NCBI GenBank assembly: GCA_028278025.1 | Contig: JANQFE010000155.1 | Location: 1 to 32,884 of the forward strand | Direction: 5' to 3' | From: Thermodesulfobacteriota bacterium | GTDB lineage: Bacteria > Desulfobacterota > WTBG01 > CAIYCZ01 > CAIRTM01 | DNA length: 32,884 nt | Shown: positions 16,251 through 25,026 of the stretch, piece after piece | How positions within the stretch are numbered: the stretch's first letter is position 1 | Layout: every line of letters starts with the position of its first letter | Made by a program: the position numbers and the translations under genes | Notes under the pieces: model-generated | Told to the model about the DNA's origin: nothing | The model's database searches: none | The model's input: the letters and a program-made list of their open reading frames with translations, nothing else

Positions 16251-17921
16251 TCATTTAACCGTAACGCCCAATCCATCCAGCATATCGCCTTCTCTTAGAG
16301 CCTCCACAACATAATCTACAGCATCCTTGAGCTGCGGACGTGCCTCTGTTGTAAGGTCGCTAAAGAAATCACATATCATGTGAATGGTTTGTTCAGCGAT
16401 GACAGTTTCTTGCTGTATTATAAGTTCCTGCACAGTCCTGATATTATCCTGCACCAGTTCACGCAGCCTTTCTTTAAGCCTCAGGTTTGTGTCAAGAATA
16501 GAGATGATCTCTGATGAATGCTCATAATATATACCGGCGATAGCCTGCCAGTTCCGGTTATGTGACAGGGAACCTCTAAGGCTGTGCAAAGCCCTGATAG
16601 CAGCCTCGTCTTTCAGGACATGCGAAAAAACACATCGGTAGCGGGGAATAACCGTTATATAGTTTTCCTTAACTGCACGCTTTTCAGTCCCGTCTGCAAA
16701 GGCGACTGTTAAGATAACCGAATACTCTCCAACATCTTCGTAAGTATGGGTTGGCTTGGCAGTGCCGGATGTTTCCGTATTATCACCAAACTCCCAGTGG
16801 TAATCAACGATATCACCCTCGGACAGACTGGTAAAGGTAACATCAAGAGGCCGGTAACCCGATGTGGGGCTGCCTACAAAGTCCACAGTCTGTTCCGCAG
16901 TACTGGTCGTCGTGGTGCTTTCTGCCACACTGGTTGTTGTGGACGGCACGGAAGTGGTTGTCGATGTTTCCGCGGGGACAGTGCTGGTTGTAGTCGAACT
17001 GCTTATTGAAGTGGTGGTGGTTGCGGCTGAATACTGCAGGACCAAACCGTTCCATCCGACAGCAAAGGCCTCTGCTTCAGCACCGACCCACACACCGTAG
17101 ATCAGCTCTTCAACACCGCTTTCCATCATGGTCCACTCGGAACCATTGTAGTGTATAATTATGCCTTCTTCTCCCACGGCAAAAACATCTTCGGCTGAAC
17201 TGCCCCAGATGCTTCTCAGCGTCTTTGAGGTCGGGCTTTCTATTTCGTCCCAGCGTGAACCGTCATTGTGTAAAATTATTCCATCCTCACCTACCGCCAA
17301 GATGTTTGTATCGGAGCTGCCCCAGATGTCACGAAGATCGCTTTTTGTACCGCTGTTCCATTCATCCCAGGCCTCACCATCATAATGTAAAATTCTGCCT
17401 TCCTCGCCTACGGCAAAAACATCCTCAGCCGAGGACCCCCAGACACCGTAGAGCGTTTCATCGGTAAAAGTAACCATTTCATCCCAATCATCACCATCAT
17501 AGAACAGAATGACTGAATTTTCCCCAACCGCAAAAATTTCTTCGTCTGAATTTCCCCAGATATCATACAGCGAAGTATCAAGGCCTGTTGCCGAGTCAGC
17601 CCATTTAGCACCATTATAACGTGCAATCTTACCACCTCTGCCGACAGCAAACACATTTGCATCAGAGCTTCCCCAAATACCGTTAAAAGAGTCGGCCGTG
17701 TTGCTGTCCATCGTAGACCATGAGGTTCCATTATAGAAAACTGCGGTTCCGAATTTACCGACCGCAAAAATGCTGTCAGCGCTGCTGCCCCATACGGCAT
17801 ACAGCGAATTTGTTGTTTTACTGTTCATCTCTGTCCAGGCTGCTGACATAGCTATGCGCGGCAGCAACAACAACAGCAGGGCACAGATACACCCGATGAT
17901 CTTCGGCACTGTCTTCATCAT
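16251..17921 (-). CDS. Exported seven-repeat WGSS propeller protein with PKD domain
   Basis: A signal peptide (MMKTVPKIIGCICALLLLLL…AMSA) is followed by seven tandem ~40-residue repeats of the form LxxxWGSSxxxxFAVGxxGxIxxYxGxxW, each two to four beta strands, which would close a seven-bladed propeller. A Thr/Ser-rich linker rich in TTTS follows, then a PKD domain with HWEFGDNTETSG…PTHTYEDVGEYSVILTV, then a helical C-terminal domain of about 130 residues homologous to the end of the RCC1-repeat protein (both contain YY.H, TVI and a final GLG.xV). The start at 17921 is preferred to 17981 because AAAGGGG precedes it and it opens the signal peptide. It converges with uvrA. Likely surface-exposed; ligand unknown. 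Confidence 0.85.
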   Translation of the reverse strand: MMKTVPKIIGCICALLLLLLPRIAMSAAWTEMNSKTTNSLYAVWGSSADSIFAVGKFGTAVFYNGTSWSTMDSNTADSFNGIWGSSDANVFAVGRGGKIARYNGAKWADSATGLDTSLYDIWGNSDEEIFAVGENSVILFYDGDDWDEMVTFTDETLYGVWGSSAEDVFAVGEEGRILHYDGEAWDEWNSGTKSDLRDIWGSSDTNILAVGEDGIILHNDGSRWDEIESPTSKTLRSIWGSSAEDVFAVGEEGIIIHYNGSEWTMMESGVEELIYGVWVGAEAEAFAVGWNGLVLQYSAATTTTSISSSTTTSTVPAETSTTTSVPSTTTSVAESTTTTSTAEQTVDFVGSPTSGYRPLDVTFTSLSEGDIVDYHWEFGDNTETSGTAKPTHTYEDVGEYSVILTVAFADGTEKRAVKENYITVIPRYRCVFSHVLKDEAAIRALHSLRGSLSHNRNWQAIAGIYYEHSSEIISILDTNLRLKERLRELVQDNIRTVQELIIQQETVIAEQTIHMICDFFSDLTTEARPQLKDAVDYVVEALREGDMLDGLGVTVK

Positions 17922-18069
17922 GTACCCCTTTCTATAAAGCAAATGACTAAAAACCCGATATGATACTATGAAGCCTAGCATGCTGCGGCAGTAATTTCAA
18001 CCTTTTCACTTTATGTCGATCAGAGCACATTACCGTCGATTATGCCAAGGTACCGGAAATTACATAATC

Positions 18070-18098
18070 TTGACAGTAATGCGTTTTACTGTTAACTC
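18070..18098 (+). promoter_or_regulatory. Promoter and dyad upstream of the Crp/Fnr gene
   Basis: TTGACA (18070-18075) is a perfect -35; a weak TAACTC (18093-18098) lies 17 bp on. A perfect dyad, ACAGTAA (18073-18079) and TTACTGT (18086-18092), overlaps the -35 and spacer. Its size and position suit autorepression by a dimeric regulator, possibly the Crp/Fnr protein itself, though it is not a classical CRP or FNR box. Confidence 0.45.
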
Positions 18099-18138
18099 AT
18101 GGTATACGCACAAGAAATTTCATTAGATAAAAAGATCT

Positions 18139-18780
18139 ATGCTTGAAAAAATACCACTGTTTGCATGTCTCAACGAACAGGAGCTGGAAGCACTGGAAAA
18201 AGCAGCTGTCAGGAAAAAATTTCCCAGGAATACCGTTCTTTTCAGCAAAGGAGACACCAGCGATTCTCTCTATATTATTTGTAGCGGCAAAGTCAAGGTA
18301 ATCATTAATGACCAGGAAGGCAAAGAAGTTATTCTGTCCATGCTTGGACCCGGCGAGTTCTGCGGTGAAATGGCACTACTTGACGGTCAGCCCCGCTCAG
18401 CCTGCGTAATGACAAAAGAGCCCAGCGAGCTGCTCATTATCTCCAAAGATGACTTTATGAGGATTTTTTCATCCAATCCACTGGCCTTCGGACTTTTAAA
18501 AGGACTAATACAGCGTCTCAGAGAAGCAAACAAACAGATTGAGAGCCTTGCCCTGCTTGATGTGTATGGGAGAATTGCCAGGCTGCTTATGCAGCTTGCT
18601 AAACCGCGGGGGGACCAGCATATAATAGAGGACAAGTTGACCCATCAGGAAATTGCAAACATGATCGGGTCTTCCCGGGAAATGGTCAGCATTATTTTGA
18701 AAGAGCTGTCAAACGGGGAGTATATATCCGTAGAAAAAAAACGCATTACCATCAATAAGAAACTGCCTTATTCCTGGTAA
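18139..18780 (+). CDS. Crp/Fnr-family transcription regulator
   Basis: A 213-residue regulator. The N-terminal cyclic-nucleotide-binding-like barrel (about 1-120) holds LFSKGDTSDSLYIICSGKVKV and GPGEFCGEMALLDGQPRSA, a good match to the phosphate-binding cassette (GE, R-S/A), so cAMP or a similar nucleotide is possible. A long dimerisation helix (about 115-140) leads to the C-terminal winged helix with LTHQEIANMIGSSREMVSIILKEL, the typical HTH_Crp recognition helix. There is no Cys cluster of the FNR type. Monocistronic, behind the dyad-bearing promoter. Confidence 0.93.
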   Translation: MLEKIPLFACLNEQELEALEKAAVRKKFPRNTVLFSKGDTSDSLYIICSGKVKVIINDQEGKEVILSMLGPGEFCGEMALLDGQPRSACVMTKEPSELLIISKDDFMRIFSSNPLAFGLLKGLIQRLREANKQIESLALLDVYGRIARLLMQLAKPRGDQHIIEDKLTHQEIANMIGSSREMVSIILKELSNGEYISVEKKRITINKKLPYSW

Positions 18781-18822
18781 CTTTTACCGGTTTCGCTCTG
18801 CAATCATTCATGCCCTGCTGTG

Positions 18823-19146
18823 CTATATTTTAGCATATATGTTTGCAGATAAACGCTGATTGAATTGAACACCGCACAGGGTTCCACTACCCTGCTGCAC
18901 ATGCCATTTGATGACGCCGGCAATATTAATCTGATCACCATCCGGTGCTGCTATAATCTCCAGCAAAATTATTGAACCTGCAGGCGGCTTTTCATAGCCG
19001 GGCAGCTTCACCTTTGCACCGGTGCGGCTTATGTCTGCAACTGTACAATCCTGGTAGCGCATGCTGTGTTTTTTTAAAAAATATTGGGCTGTAATTTCCC
19101 GCTGGTATCTATCCTGATCCCGCCGGTTATATTTACTGTCTTCCAT
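18823..19146 (-). CDS. PilZ-domain protein
   Basis: A 107-residue single PilZ domain. The two c-di-GMP contact motifs are recognisable: an Arg-rich RRDQDRYQR near residues 8-16 (RxxxR) and DISRTGAKVKL around 39-49 (D/NxSxxG). The later CGVQFNQ strand matches the family C-terminus. Such proteins bind c-di-GMP and act on motility or exopolysaccharide; the partner is unknown. Convergent with the Crp/Fnr gene. Confidence 0.85.
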   Translation of the reverse strand: MEDSKYNRRDQDRYQREITAQYFLKKHSMRYQDCTVADISRTGAKVKLPGYEKPPAGSIILLEIIAAPDGDQINIAGVIKWHVQQGSGTLCGVQFNQRLSANIYAKI

Positions 19147-19457
19147 CAGTTCTGTTCCTAGCCAAAAGAGGTTACCTCATCCCCCGGATACATCACTTTT
19201 ATCTATCGGAAGTTCACAGGCAGGGTTTAGCCGAATGTGGTGATTTTTTACAAAACTGCCCTCAGGTTGTGCTAGAGCAGCATCACATTTGATTTTATCG
19301 GGTTCAATCGGTGGAAACAGTCGGTTCGAGTGCAAGGGCGGTGCGAGCCGCCCATGATGTATAAAAAAGGATACAGCCATTGCAAGCACGTAACCCACAG
19401 CTAACGCAGCGACTGTTCCCGGCTGGGGTAACCCCCAAATTCAAATGTGAAGATGCA
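19147..19457. other. Intergenic stretch without a supported gene
   Basis: A 73-codon minus-strand frame (19177-19398, MGYVLAMAVSFF…) starts hydrophobic but then has low-complexity, unfamiliar sequence and no clear ribosome-binding site; I do not call it. A perfect 6-bp hairpin, GGGCGG (19335-19340) with CCGCCC (19347-19352), is the only structure. GGTTCGAGTGC nearby resembles a tRNA T-arm, but no cloverleaf can be drawn. Confidence 0.4.
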
Positions 19458-20726
19458 CTAGGAATTACCGCTGTTTCCGCGGTATGAGAGATCTATAACA
19501 TCACCTTTATGGTAGGCTGTGAGGAAAAGCAGCAGATAATCACGGATATGCCGTGTTATAAGAAAGTTGTTTTTTATATGCTCACGGCCGTTTTCACCAA
19601 GGCGTTTGGCATATTCCGGTGATTGCAGTATCTGCCTGATCCCGCGGGCTGTGCCCTCTATGGTTCTGGTAAGAATTCCCGAATATCCATTGGTTATCTG
19701 CAGAGGAATACCGCCGACAGCACTGGCTACCACGGGCCTGGCCTTCCACAGAGCCTCGGTAACCGTAAGGGCAAACCCCTCCTTGAGAGATTTTTGCACA
19801 ACGACACTGGAGGCCCGCTGCAGGGCATTTATTTCAATATCATTGTGGGCCGGATCGATTACCAGGGGATGGATATCAGGGTCGGCCCCGGCATGCTCAC
19901 TCACCTCGGAGAACACTTTGTCATGCTCAGGATCGTCTGAGGCAACATTTCCCGCCAAAACCAACTGGCAGTCGATATAGCGTTTTACCAGTTTATAAGC
20001 TTCAATAACACCGACCGGATCTTTCAAATAATCATAACGTGAGATTTGGCTTACAATCGGTTTGTCTTTGTTGATGTTGTATTTTTCCAGAACAGCGTCA
20101 ATAGTCTCCTGGGGGATTTCCTTATTTTTGGTGCTTAAGGGGTCAATTGACGGAGAGATTAAAAACTGGTCAACCTCCCGTCCGGTCTCAGTGTCTGCCA
20201 GTCGTTGCGAAAAAACCGGTGCCGAGAAGATACACCCGTCATACTGCATGATAAACTGTTTCAAAAATCTCCATAGTTTTCTGTCGGGGTTGGATACATC
20301 GATATGACAGCGCCAGATCCATTTTGCATCCGGCAGTTTGTTCTTGATCAGCACAATCGGCTGGGGATCGTGGATAACAATGATATCACCGTTCATCTTC
20401 ATGTTATTCACGTTATGCATACTTGTTTCCATAAAAATATCAAGCATTTCATCGGTTATTTTTTCAGGCCGTCCGTGCAGGGCATTATGGAATTTTTTGG
20501 TAACATTGAAAAAATTTTCTCCCCCCTTGATCAGATCCCAATACATATCAACCCCTAGCTCAGTGATAAGCGGCACCATACAGTTAAGAATCTCAGCCAC
20601 ACCACCCCCGACGGCAGTGGAGTTAACAGTCTGTATGGTTTTACCTTCAAGCCTTTCGGCCAGAAGATACAGTTCATCGATAATGCTTTGTCCAACAACC
20701 GGAATGTACTCTTTTAGTTGTGCCAT
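19458..20726 (-). CDS. TreT-like trehalose synthase, GT4 glycosyltransferase
   Basis: A 422-residue retaining GT4 glycosyltransferase resembling TreT, which forms trehalose from NDP-glucose and glucose. Family features are VNSTAVGGGVAEIL (acceptor loop), VIHDPQP, WIWRCHIDVSNP (the His/Asp-containing core), PIVSQISRYDYLKDP at the start of the second Rossmann domain, and SLKEGFALTVTEALWKARPVVASAVGGIPLQI (the EX7E-type donor site). It lacks a signal peptide and acts in the cytoplasm. It starts one base after the stop of the DUF5752 gene, so the two are surely co-transcribed and probably translationally coupled. The trehalose-forming reaction is inferred from similarity. Confidence 0.8.
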   Translation of the reverse strand: MAQLKEYIPVVGQSIIDELYLLAERLEGKTIQTVNSTAVGGGVAEILNCMVPLITELGVDMYWDLIKGGENFFNVTKKFHNALHGRPEKITDEMLDIFMETSMHNVNNMKMNGDIIVIHDPQPIVLIKNKLPDAKWIWRCHIDVSNPDRKLWRFLKQFIMQYDGCIFSAPVFSQRLADTETGREVDQFLISPSIDPLSTKNKEIPQETIDAVLEKYNINKDKPIVSQISRYDYLKDPVGVIEAYKLVKRYIDCQLVLAGNVASDDPEHDKVFSEVSEHAGADPDIHPLVIDPAHNDIEINALQRASSVVVQKSLKEGFALTVTEALWKARPVVASAVGGIPLQITNGYSGILTRTIEGTARGIRQILQSPEYAKRLGENGREHIKNNFLITRHIRDYLLLFLTAYHKGDVIDLSYRGNSGNS

Positions 20727-20727
20727 C

Positions 20728-21384
20728 TTAGCCCGCCTTCTGTTGAATTCTTTTTTGTATAAGGGAATAGATTGTCTTTCTTAAACCTTCCAGTGTATAG
20801 GTATAAGGATCCAACCGCGCAATTTCATCGGCCAGCTCTTTTTCTCCAAGGGATGTCTCCAGCCAGCAGGAAAAATCATTCATCTCCTTTTCCAGACGCA
20901 GTTTGGCTTCAAAAATATGAAAATATAGAGAATGCCGGCTTACCTGCTGGAGAACCTCGGCAAACTGCTCAAGGTTATGGGCTTCATGGTGTGTAGGAAG
21001 CATGTATGTACGGCATTTCATAAAATGAAATTCTTCACCTTGTGGTGCCATACGCAATTCTTTACCCTCTTTAAGAAAATCTTCAATGATTTCAATAAAA
21101 CGTTCCCTCAAATCACGAATACAGGCAAACTGCATAATGTCTACGCTGGCAATTCTTTCACCGAGCAGGTCTTCCTGCAACACATCAGTAATCCAAAACG
21201 CAAAGTCATTCTGCGGTTCACTAGACATATAATGGTGCTGCAATAAAAATCGATGCGTGTGGTAATAAATAGATGATCCCGGCAGGGATTCTATGCCCAG
21301 AAGCAAATCCTGCAGGTTGCGGGCTTCCCGTCCTGTAAGCTCAACTAAACTTAACCCTGTGTAAAAATAAAATGGCTGACTCAT
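20728..21384 (-). CDS. DUF5752-family protein paired with TreT-like enzyme
   Basis: A 218-residue soluble, helix-rich protein. The opening FYFYTGLSLVELTGREARNLQDLL and the YYHTHRFLLQHH…NDFAFWITDVL stretch are typical of DUF5752, a family with no established function. The His-rich motif YYHTHRFL could bind metal, but that is speculation. A GGAG nine bases before the ATG supports the start. It precedes the TreT-like gene with a one-base gap, suggesting a partner or regulator of that enzyme. Confidence 0.7.
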   Translation of the reverse strand: MSQPFYFYTGLSLVELTGREARNLQDLLLGIESLPGSSIYYHTHRFLLQHHYMSSEPQNDFAFWITDVLQEDLLGERIASVDIMQFACIRDLRERFIEIIEDFLKEGKELRMAPQGEEFHFMKCRTYMLPTHHEAHNLEQFAEVLQQVSRHSLYFHIFEAKLRLEKEMNDFSCWLETSLGEKELADEIARLDPYTYTLEGLRKTIYSLIQKRIQQKAG

Positions 21385-21566
21385 TGGATGGCACTCCGGA
21401 TAATGTAATTAGTTTCAAAATCCCCAAAACATGATATAAAACAATACCCAAACTTCAGCAATTTTCATACCTACTTATGCAAAAAAAATGCATCTTTTCC
21501 AAGACCATATAAGATCAGACACGCGTCTGTCAACAAAAAACCACGCCCAAAAACTGTGCTCACCTG

Positions 21567-22052
21567 TCAGGCAATGATGCGGACGCAAAAAATAACGACC
21601 ATTATCACTGCTATGACAAACCGCCCGATCGTGCCGCCCAGAAAACCGATGAGGGTGCCAAAACCTATTTTTACAGATGAATTAATGCTTTTACCGCGAA
21701 ACAGCTCGAGCAGAAAAGCCCCGATAAAAGGTCCTATTATAATACCGACAATGCCTGCAAACAGCCCGATGATACCGCCCAGAAAAGCCCCGAACATGCC
21801 CCACCTGCTCGCGCCAAACTTCTTGGCACCGATCACAGTTGCCAGGTAATCCAGTCCCTGGCTGAGCAATGCCAGAAACGCCAGTATTCCTATAATGGCC
21901 CAGTTTACAGTAGTAAAACCGGTATGCCAAGCATATACAAACGCGCCGATCAGTATCAGCAGAGGGCCCGGTATAACCGGCACAATAGATCCGATAAGAC
22001 CTACCGTCAATAAAACGACAGTGAGTATAATGACAACTATCGAAACAATCAT
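21567..22052 (-). CDS. DUF456 membrane protein
   Basis: A 161-residue integral membrane protein with about four to five hydrophobic segments. The Gly-rich pattern (VGLIGSIVPVIPGPLLILIGAFVYA, then GAKKFGASRWGMFGAFLGGIIGLFAGIVG and IIGPFIGAFLLELF) is diagnostic of DUF456. Function is unknown. It is transcribed alone: a terminator of mtaB lies just upstream and about 180 bases of gene-free AT-rich DNA (21385-21566) follow. Confidence 0.88.
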   Translation of the reverse strand: MIVSIVVIILTVVLLTVGLIGSIVPVIPGPLLILIGAFVYAWHTGFTTVNWAIIGILAFLALLSQGLDYLATVIGAKKFGASRWGMFGAFLGGIIGLFAGIVGIIIGPFIGAFLLELFRGKSINSSVKIGFGTLIGFLGGTIGRFVIAVIMVVIFCVRIIA

Positions 22053-22070
22053 AACAGTGCTTTATGCTCT

Positions 22071-22097
22071 AAAAAAAACCCACACAGCTTTCTGTGT
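22071..22097 (-). terminator. Rho-independent terminator after mtaB
   Basis: Read on the minus strand, ACACAG and CTGTGT (22082-22087 and 22092-22097) form a 6-bp stem with a four-base loop, followed by GGG and eight T (22071-22078). It lies between the end of mtaB and the start of the DUF456 gene. Confidence 0.65.
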
Positions 22098-22171
22098 TTA
22101 TATATCAGCCTAGACACGAATTTACAAGCAGCATTGTATAAAATATCGGGACCCCGGGAGTGTAAAAAAAA

Positions 22172-23503
22172 TTATCGTATGATAGTGCCATAGACCATCT
22201 CGCCTCTCACCTCCTGTACCCTTACTGCAACCTCCCGGCCGATCATGTCTGGTGAGCCTTCAAACAGAACCGGGATATAGTTGCGGGAAAATCCTTTGAA
22301 CAGATCAGTCCCCTTTACACGCTTGCCCTCTACGAGCACCCCAAGGGTCTTGTTGATATACGTAGTATAAAAACGGTTTTTCTTCTCCCGTGATATTTGT
22401 CTGAGAACCTGGACCCGCTTCTTTTTTTCATGCTCTGCTATATGGCCCGCAAACCGGGCTGCAGGTGTCCCCGGCCTGCGGGAGTAAGGGAAAACATGCA
22501 AGTACCCGGCAAAAACACTCTGCAAAAGCTTTACCGTCTCCTGAAACTGCACGTCAGTTTCACCGGGAAAACCCGCAATCACATCAATGCCGATATTCAC
22601 GTCCGGGATGCAAGCCGTAAGCATTTCTATAAGCTGTTTGAAAAAATCAGGGGTGTAGGGCCTCCTCATTTTTTTGAGGATCTGGGCAGCCCCGCTTTGA
22701 AGCGGTATATGAAAATGAGGACACACACTGGATGAATGCTTTAAAAAACATATAAGCTCCTCGCTGAATTCTGTTGGTTCAAGGGAGCTTAACCGAATGC
22801 GAACAGAGCCGGAACGTCTTGCGGCCTCCAATCTGTGCAGCAGATCGGTAATACTTGTCGGTGGTGTCAGATCAAGACCATATGCCCCCAGATGAATCCC
22901 GGTCAGCACAATTTCACGGTACCCTGACTCTACCAGGCAATTAAACCGTGAGACTGCCTCTGCAGGGGCTAAACTGCGGCTGATGCCCCTGACCGCCGGG
23001 ACAATACAGTAGCTGCATCGACTGTTACAGCCGTCCTGGATCTTCAGAAATGCGCGCGTCCTGTCAAAAAAATGACTGCTGGCGGGGGTGCTGAACAGTT
23101 TCTCCCCGGCAATGTCTGCTACTGAGGCACCCTGAAAATCATCTTTGAGCAGTTTGTCTACGTATAAGGCTATATCTTTTTTTTCACGATTCCCTGCTAT
23201 GTGTACACGGTCACCAATATTGCTCAAATCAGCTGCCGCTTTCTGGGCATAACAGCCGGTTACCAGGATCTTTGCGCGGGGGTTTTTTTTCAGGGCACGA
23301 CGTACAAGTTGACGTGACTGGGCCTCGGTACTGCCGGTAACAACACAGGTATTGATAATATACACATCCGCCGGTGCCTTGAAGGAAACAAGCCGGTATC
23401 CCTTTACCGTAAGCGATTCTGCCATTGCAGCGGAGTCACACTGGTTTACTTTGCAGCCCAATGTTGCTATGGCAACTGTATACTGGCTAGATTTTTTGTC
23501 CAT
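22172..23503 (-). CDS. mtaB: tRNA t6A37 methylthiotransferase
   Basis: MtaB converts N6-threonylcarbamoyladenosine at tRNA position 37 to its 2-methylthio derivative. The 443-residue protein has the MTTase N-terminal domain with three [4Fe-4S] Cys (TLGCKVNQCDS, INTCVVTG, VTGCYAQK), the radical-SAM motif CNSRCSYC near residue 153, the radical-SAM barrel with HIPLQSGAAQILKKMRR, and a C-terminal TRAM domain. The LGCKVNQ opening (rather than LGCxxN-D) separates MtaB from MiaB and RimO. Length is normal. Monocistronic with its own terminator. Confidence 0.93.
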   Translation of the reverse strand: MDKKSSQYTVAIATLGCKVNQCDSAAMAESLTVKGYRLVSFKAPADVYIINTCVVTGSTEAQSRQLVRRALKKNPRAKILVTGCYAQKAAADLSNIGDRVHIAGNREKKDIALYVDKLLKDDFQGASVADIAGEKLFSTPASSHFFDRTRAFLKIQDGCNSRCSYCIVPAVRGISRSLAPAEAVSRFNCLVESGYREIVLTGIHLGAYGLDLTPPTSITDLLHRLEAARRSGSVRIRLSSLEPTEFSEELICFLKHSSSVCPHFHIPLQSGAAQILKKMRRPYTPDFFKQLIEMLTACIPDVNIGIDVIAGFPGETDVQFQETVKLLQSVFAGYLHVFPYSRRPGTPAARFAGHIAEHEKKKRVQVLRQISREKKNRFYTTYINKTLGVLVEGKRVKGTDLFKGFSRNYIPVLFEGSPDMIGREVAVRVQEVRGEMVYGTIIR

Positions 23504-23583
23504 TATAGAACAGGTGCCTTTTTTATTCTCTCCTATTACTATGCAAACATCATTCTATAAAAAACCCGCAGGCGAATCAATGC

Positions 23584-23621
23584 CTATAAAAAAGGGGCTA
23601 AGAATCATGTCTCTTAGCCCC
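23584..23621 (-). terminator. Strong terminator of the ECF operon
   Basis: On the minus strand GGGGCTAAGA and TCTTAGCCCC (23594-23603 and 23612-23621) form a perfect 10-bp stem with an eight-base loop, followed by TTTTTTTATAGG. It lies 29 bases past the last gene of the sigma/anti-sigma operon. Confidence 0.9.
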
Positions 23622-23650
23622 TGGTGCGGTTTATAAAAAGTCGTGACGAT

Positions 23651-24103
23651 TTACTCTTCAGCCGTATTTATGATTTCGATACCAATACCGTCAGCCGTCC
23701 AGAAACCGGTCATAAGCCCCAGCCGGTAAAAACCTGCCCCGGTTAAACGGGCCATGCCGTCTGAACGTGTCCGCATGGTAATATTAGCACCACCACAGGT
23801 CGCTTTTATGTTTTCGCCTGTAACAGTAACGTGACCGTCAACCTCTATGTAAATTGCAGCATCATTGTGAAGCTCTATACGGATAACCTCACCGTCCTGC
23901 ATCTCAATATCTGCCTCTGCGTGCAGCATAATAAATCCTTTGCACTCAAACTCGACACTGCCTGAACCGGAAAACATAACAAGGCCGTTACCCCTGGCAG
24001 TAAAGGCGCCGCTGCCGGCAGCATCTGTCTGGGCTCCGGCCGCTACCACAGACAAGCCGATCAACAGCAGTATTGTCTGGATAACAACAACAGTGTTTTT
24101 CAT
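23651..24103 (-). CDS. Small exported beta-rich protein, last gene of ECF operon
   Basis: A 150-residue protein with a signal peptide (MKNTVVVIQTILLLIGLSVVAAGAQ, likely cut after AQ). The mature part is Gly-rich and strand-rich with alternating polar/hydrophobic residues (GSGAFTARGNGLVMFSGSGSVEF, IYIEVDGHVTVTGENI), which suggests a small beta-solenoid or bactofilin-like stack. I do not recognise a named family. It begins two bases after the DUF3106 stop and is followed by the operon terminator, so its role is probably at the envelope under control of the sigma factor. Confidence 0.75.
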   Translation of the reverse strand: MKNTVVVIQTILLLIGLSVVAAGAQTDAAGSGAFTARGNGLVMFSGSGSVEFECKGFIMLHAEADIEMQDGEVIRIELHNDAAIYIEVDGHVTVTGENIKATCGGANITMRTRSDGMARLTGAGFYRLGLMTGFWTADGIGIEIINTAEE

Positions 24104-24105
24104 CT

Positions 24106-24768
24106 CTAATCACCTGAGCTTGGTTGTGAAGAATCAGATCCGTTTCTTCTTTTGTCAATGCGTTTTTTACGTATTTTCTTGAGCGTACGCTTAAGCTCCT
24201 GCCGTTTTTCTTTTGAAAAAACCTTCTTCTGCTTTTCCAGGAATTGCTCTTTTTGAGACTGCGGCAAAGAATCCCAGGTAGTAAGCAAGTCCTGTTTTTG
24301 TTCTGCCGTAAGGCGTTTCCAGCTCTGATAGTTTTCATAAAATCGGGCCTGCTCTTCGGGATGCATATTCATAAGGATCCGATAGCGCTTTTTCAGTTTC
24401 TCTTTTTGCCGGGGGCTCCGCTTCTGCCATTTCCTGTATCTATGAATAAGAACCTGTCGTTGAGTATTATCCATATCCTGAAAGATATAGTAATTATTGA
24501 AAATTTTACGCTGCTCATCCCGGGAAAGAGCCTTGAACTGTTTGTAGTTCTGCTCTATTTTCTGTTTGTCATCGGAGCCTAATTCTTTCCAGCGTCGATA
24601 TGTCTGACGCAGCCGCTCTTTTTCCTCGCTATTGAGGTCGTTCCACTGCGAGAGCTTGTCGGCTTGCACAGGTTCCTGCGCCAGGACAGAGATACTACCG
24701 AGCATACCCGTGCTTATGAGCAGGGCTGCTGCAATTGCCAAAAATGTATATTGAATAAAGCTTTTCAT
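24106..24768 (-). CDS. DUF3106 exported helical protein
   Basis: A 220-residue protein with an N-terminal hydrophobic signal (AIAAALLISTGMLGSISVLAQ) and then at least six ~20-residue repeats of the type WxxLxxEEKxxLxxxYxxWKxL, the DUF3106 hallmark. The mature protein is all-helical, highly charged and probably periplasmic; it ends in a very basic tail (KKIRKKRIDKRRN). DUF3106 function is unknown, but repeated helical periplasmic proteins under ECF control recall CpxP/Spy-type stress chaperones (inference). Twelve bases follow the small acidic gene. Confidence 0.8.
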   Translation of the reverse strand: MKSFIQYTFLAIAAALLISTGMLGSISVLAQEPVQADKLSQWNDLNSEEKERLRQTYRRWKELGSDDKQKIEQNYKQFKALSRDEQRKIFNNYYIFQDMDNTQRQVLIHRYRKWQKRSPRQKEKLKKRYRILMNMHPEEQARFYENYQSWKRLTAEQKQDLLTTWDSLPQSQKEQFLEKQKKVFSKEKRQELKRTLKKIRKKRIDKRRNGSDSSQPSSGD

Positions 24769-24780
24769 ATGGTTATGCCC

Positions 24781-25026
24781 CTATGAATTAAGCATTAATA
24801 TTTCAAGATTATGAAACATCTCGATGTCATGATCCATGAACAGCTCCAGGTTCTCCAGCAGTTCAATGTTTTCAATAATTTCTATATCCTCCTCAGAAAT
24901 ATCTTCTTTTTGCTGAACCTCTTCCCGCTCCTCCTGCCCTTCCTGAGCATGGACACCAAAAGCAGCAGTAAAATATAACAGCACAGAAATAATTATTATG
25001 AGACATCGTTTTATGATTCTTTTCAC
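24781..25026 (-). CDS. Small exported acidic protein with ENxELL repeats
   Basis: An 81-residue protein starting with GTG, whose GTGA overlaps the stop of the anti-sigma gene, so translation is probably coupled. The first 28 residues form a signal peptide (CLIIIISVLLYFTAAFGVHAQ). The mature 50 residues are very acidic and end in a periodic motif, IEIIENIELLENLELF…IEMFHNLEILML (48-79). A related stretch forms the C-terminus of the neighbouring anti-sigma factor. No named family recognised; a periplasmic partner or regulator of the anti-sigma factor is a plausible role. Confidence 0.75.
   Translation of the reverse strand: MKRIIKRCLIIIISVLLYFTAAFGVHAQEGQEEREEVQQKEDISEEDIEIIENIELLENLELFMDHDIEMFHNLEILMLNS

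Noticed and set aside
16843..17100. Val-rich plus-strand frame within the propeller gene
   Set aside because: It is the antisense reading of the Thr/Ser-rich linker, not an independent protein.
19315..19352. tRNA suggested by GGTTCGAGTGC
   Set aside because: No acceptor, D or anticodon stems can be paired at the required distances.
19177..19398. 73-codon minus-strand frame with a hydrophobic start
   Set aside because: No family resemblance, no ribosome-binding site and low-complexity later sequence.
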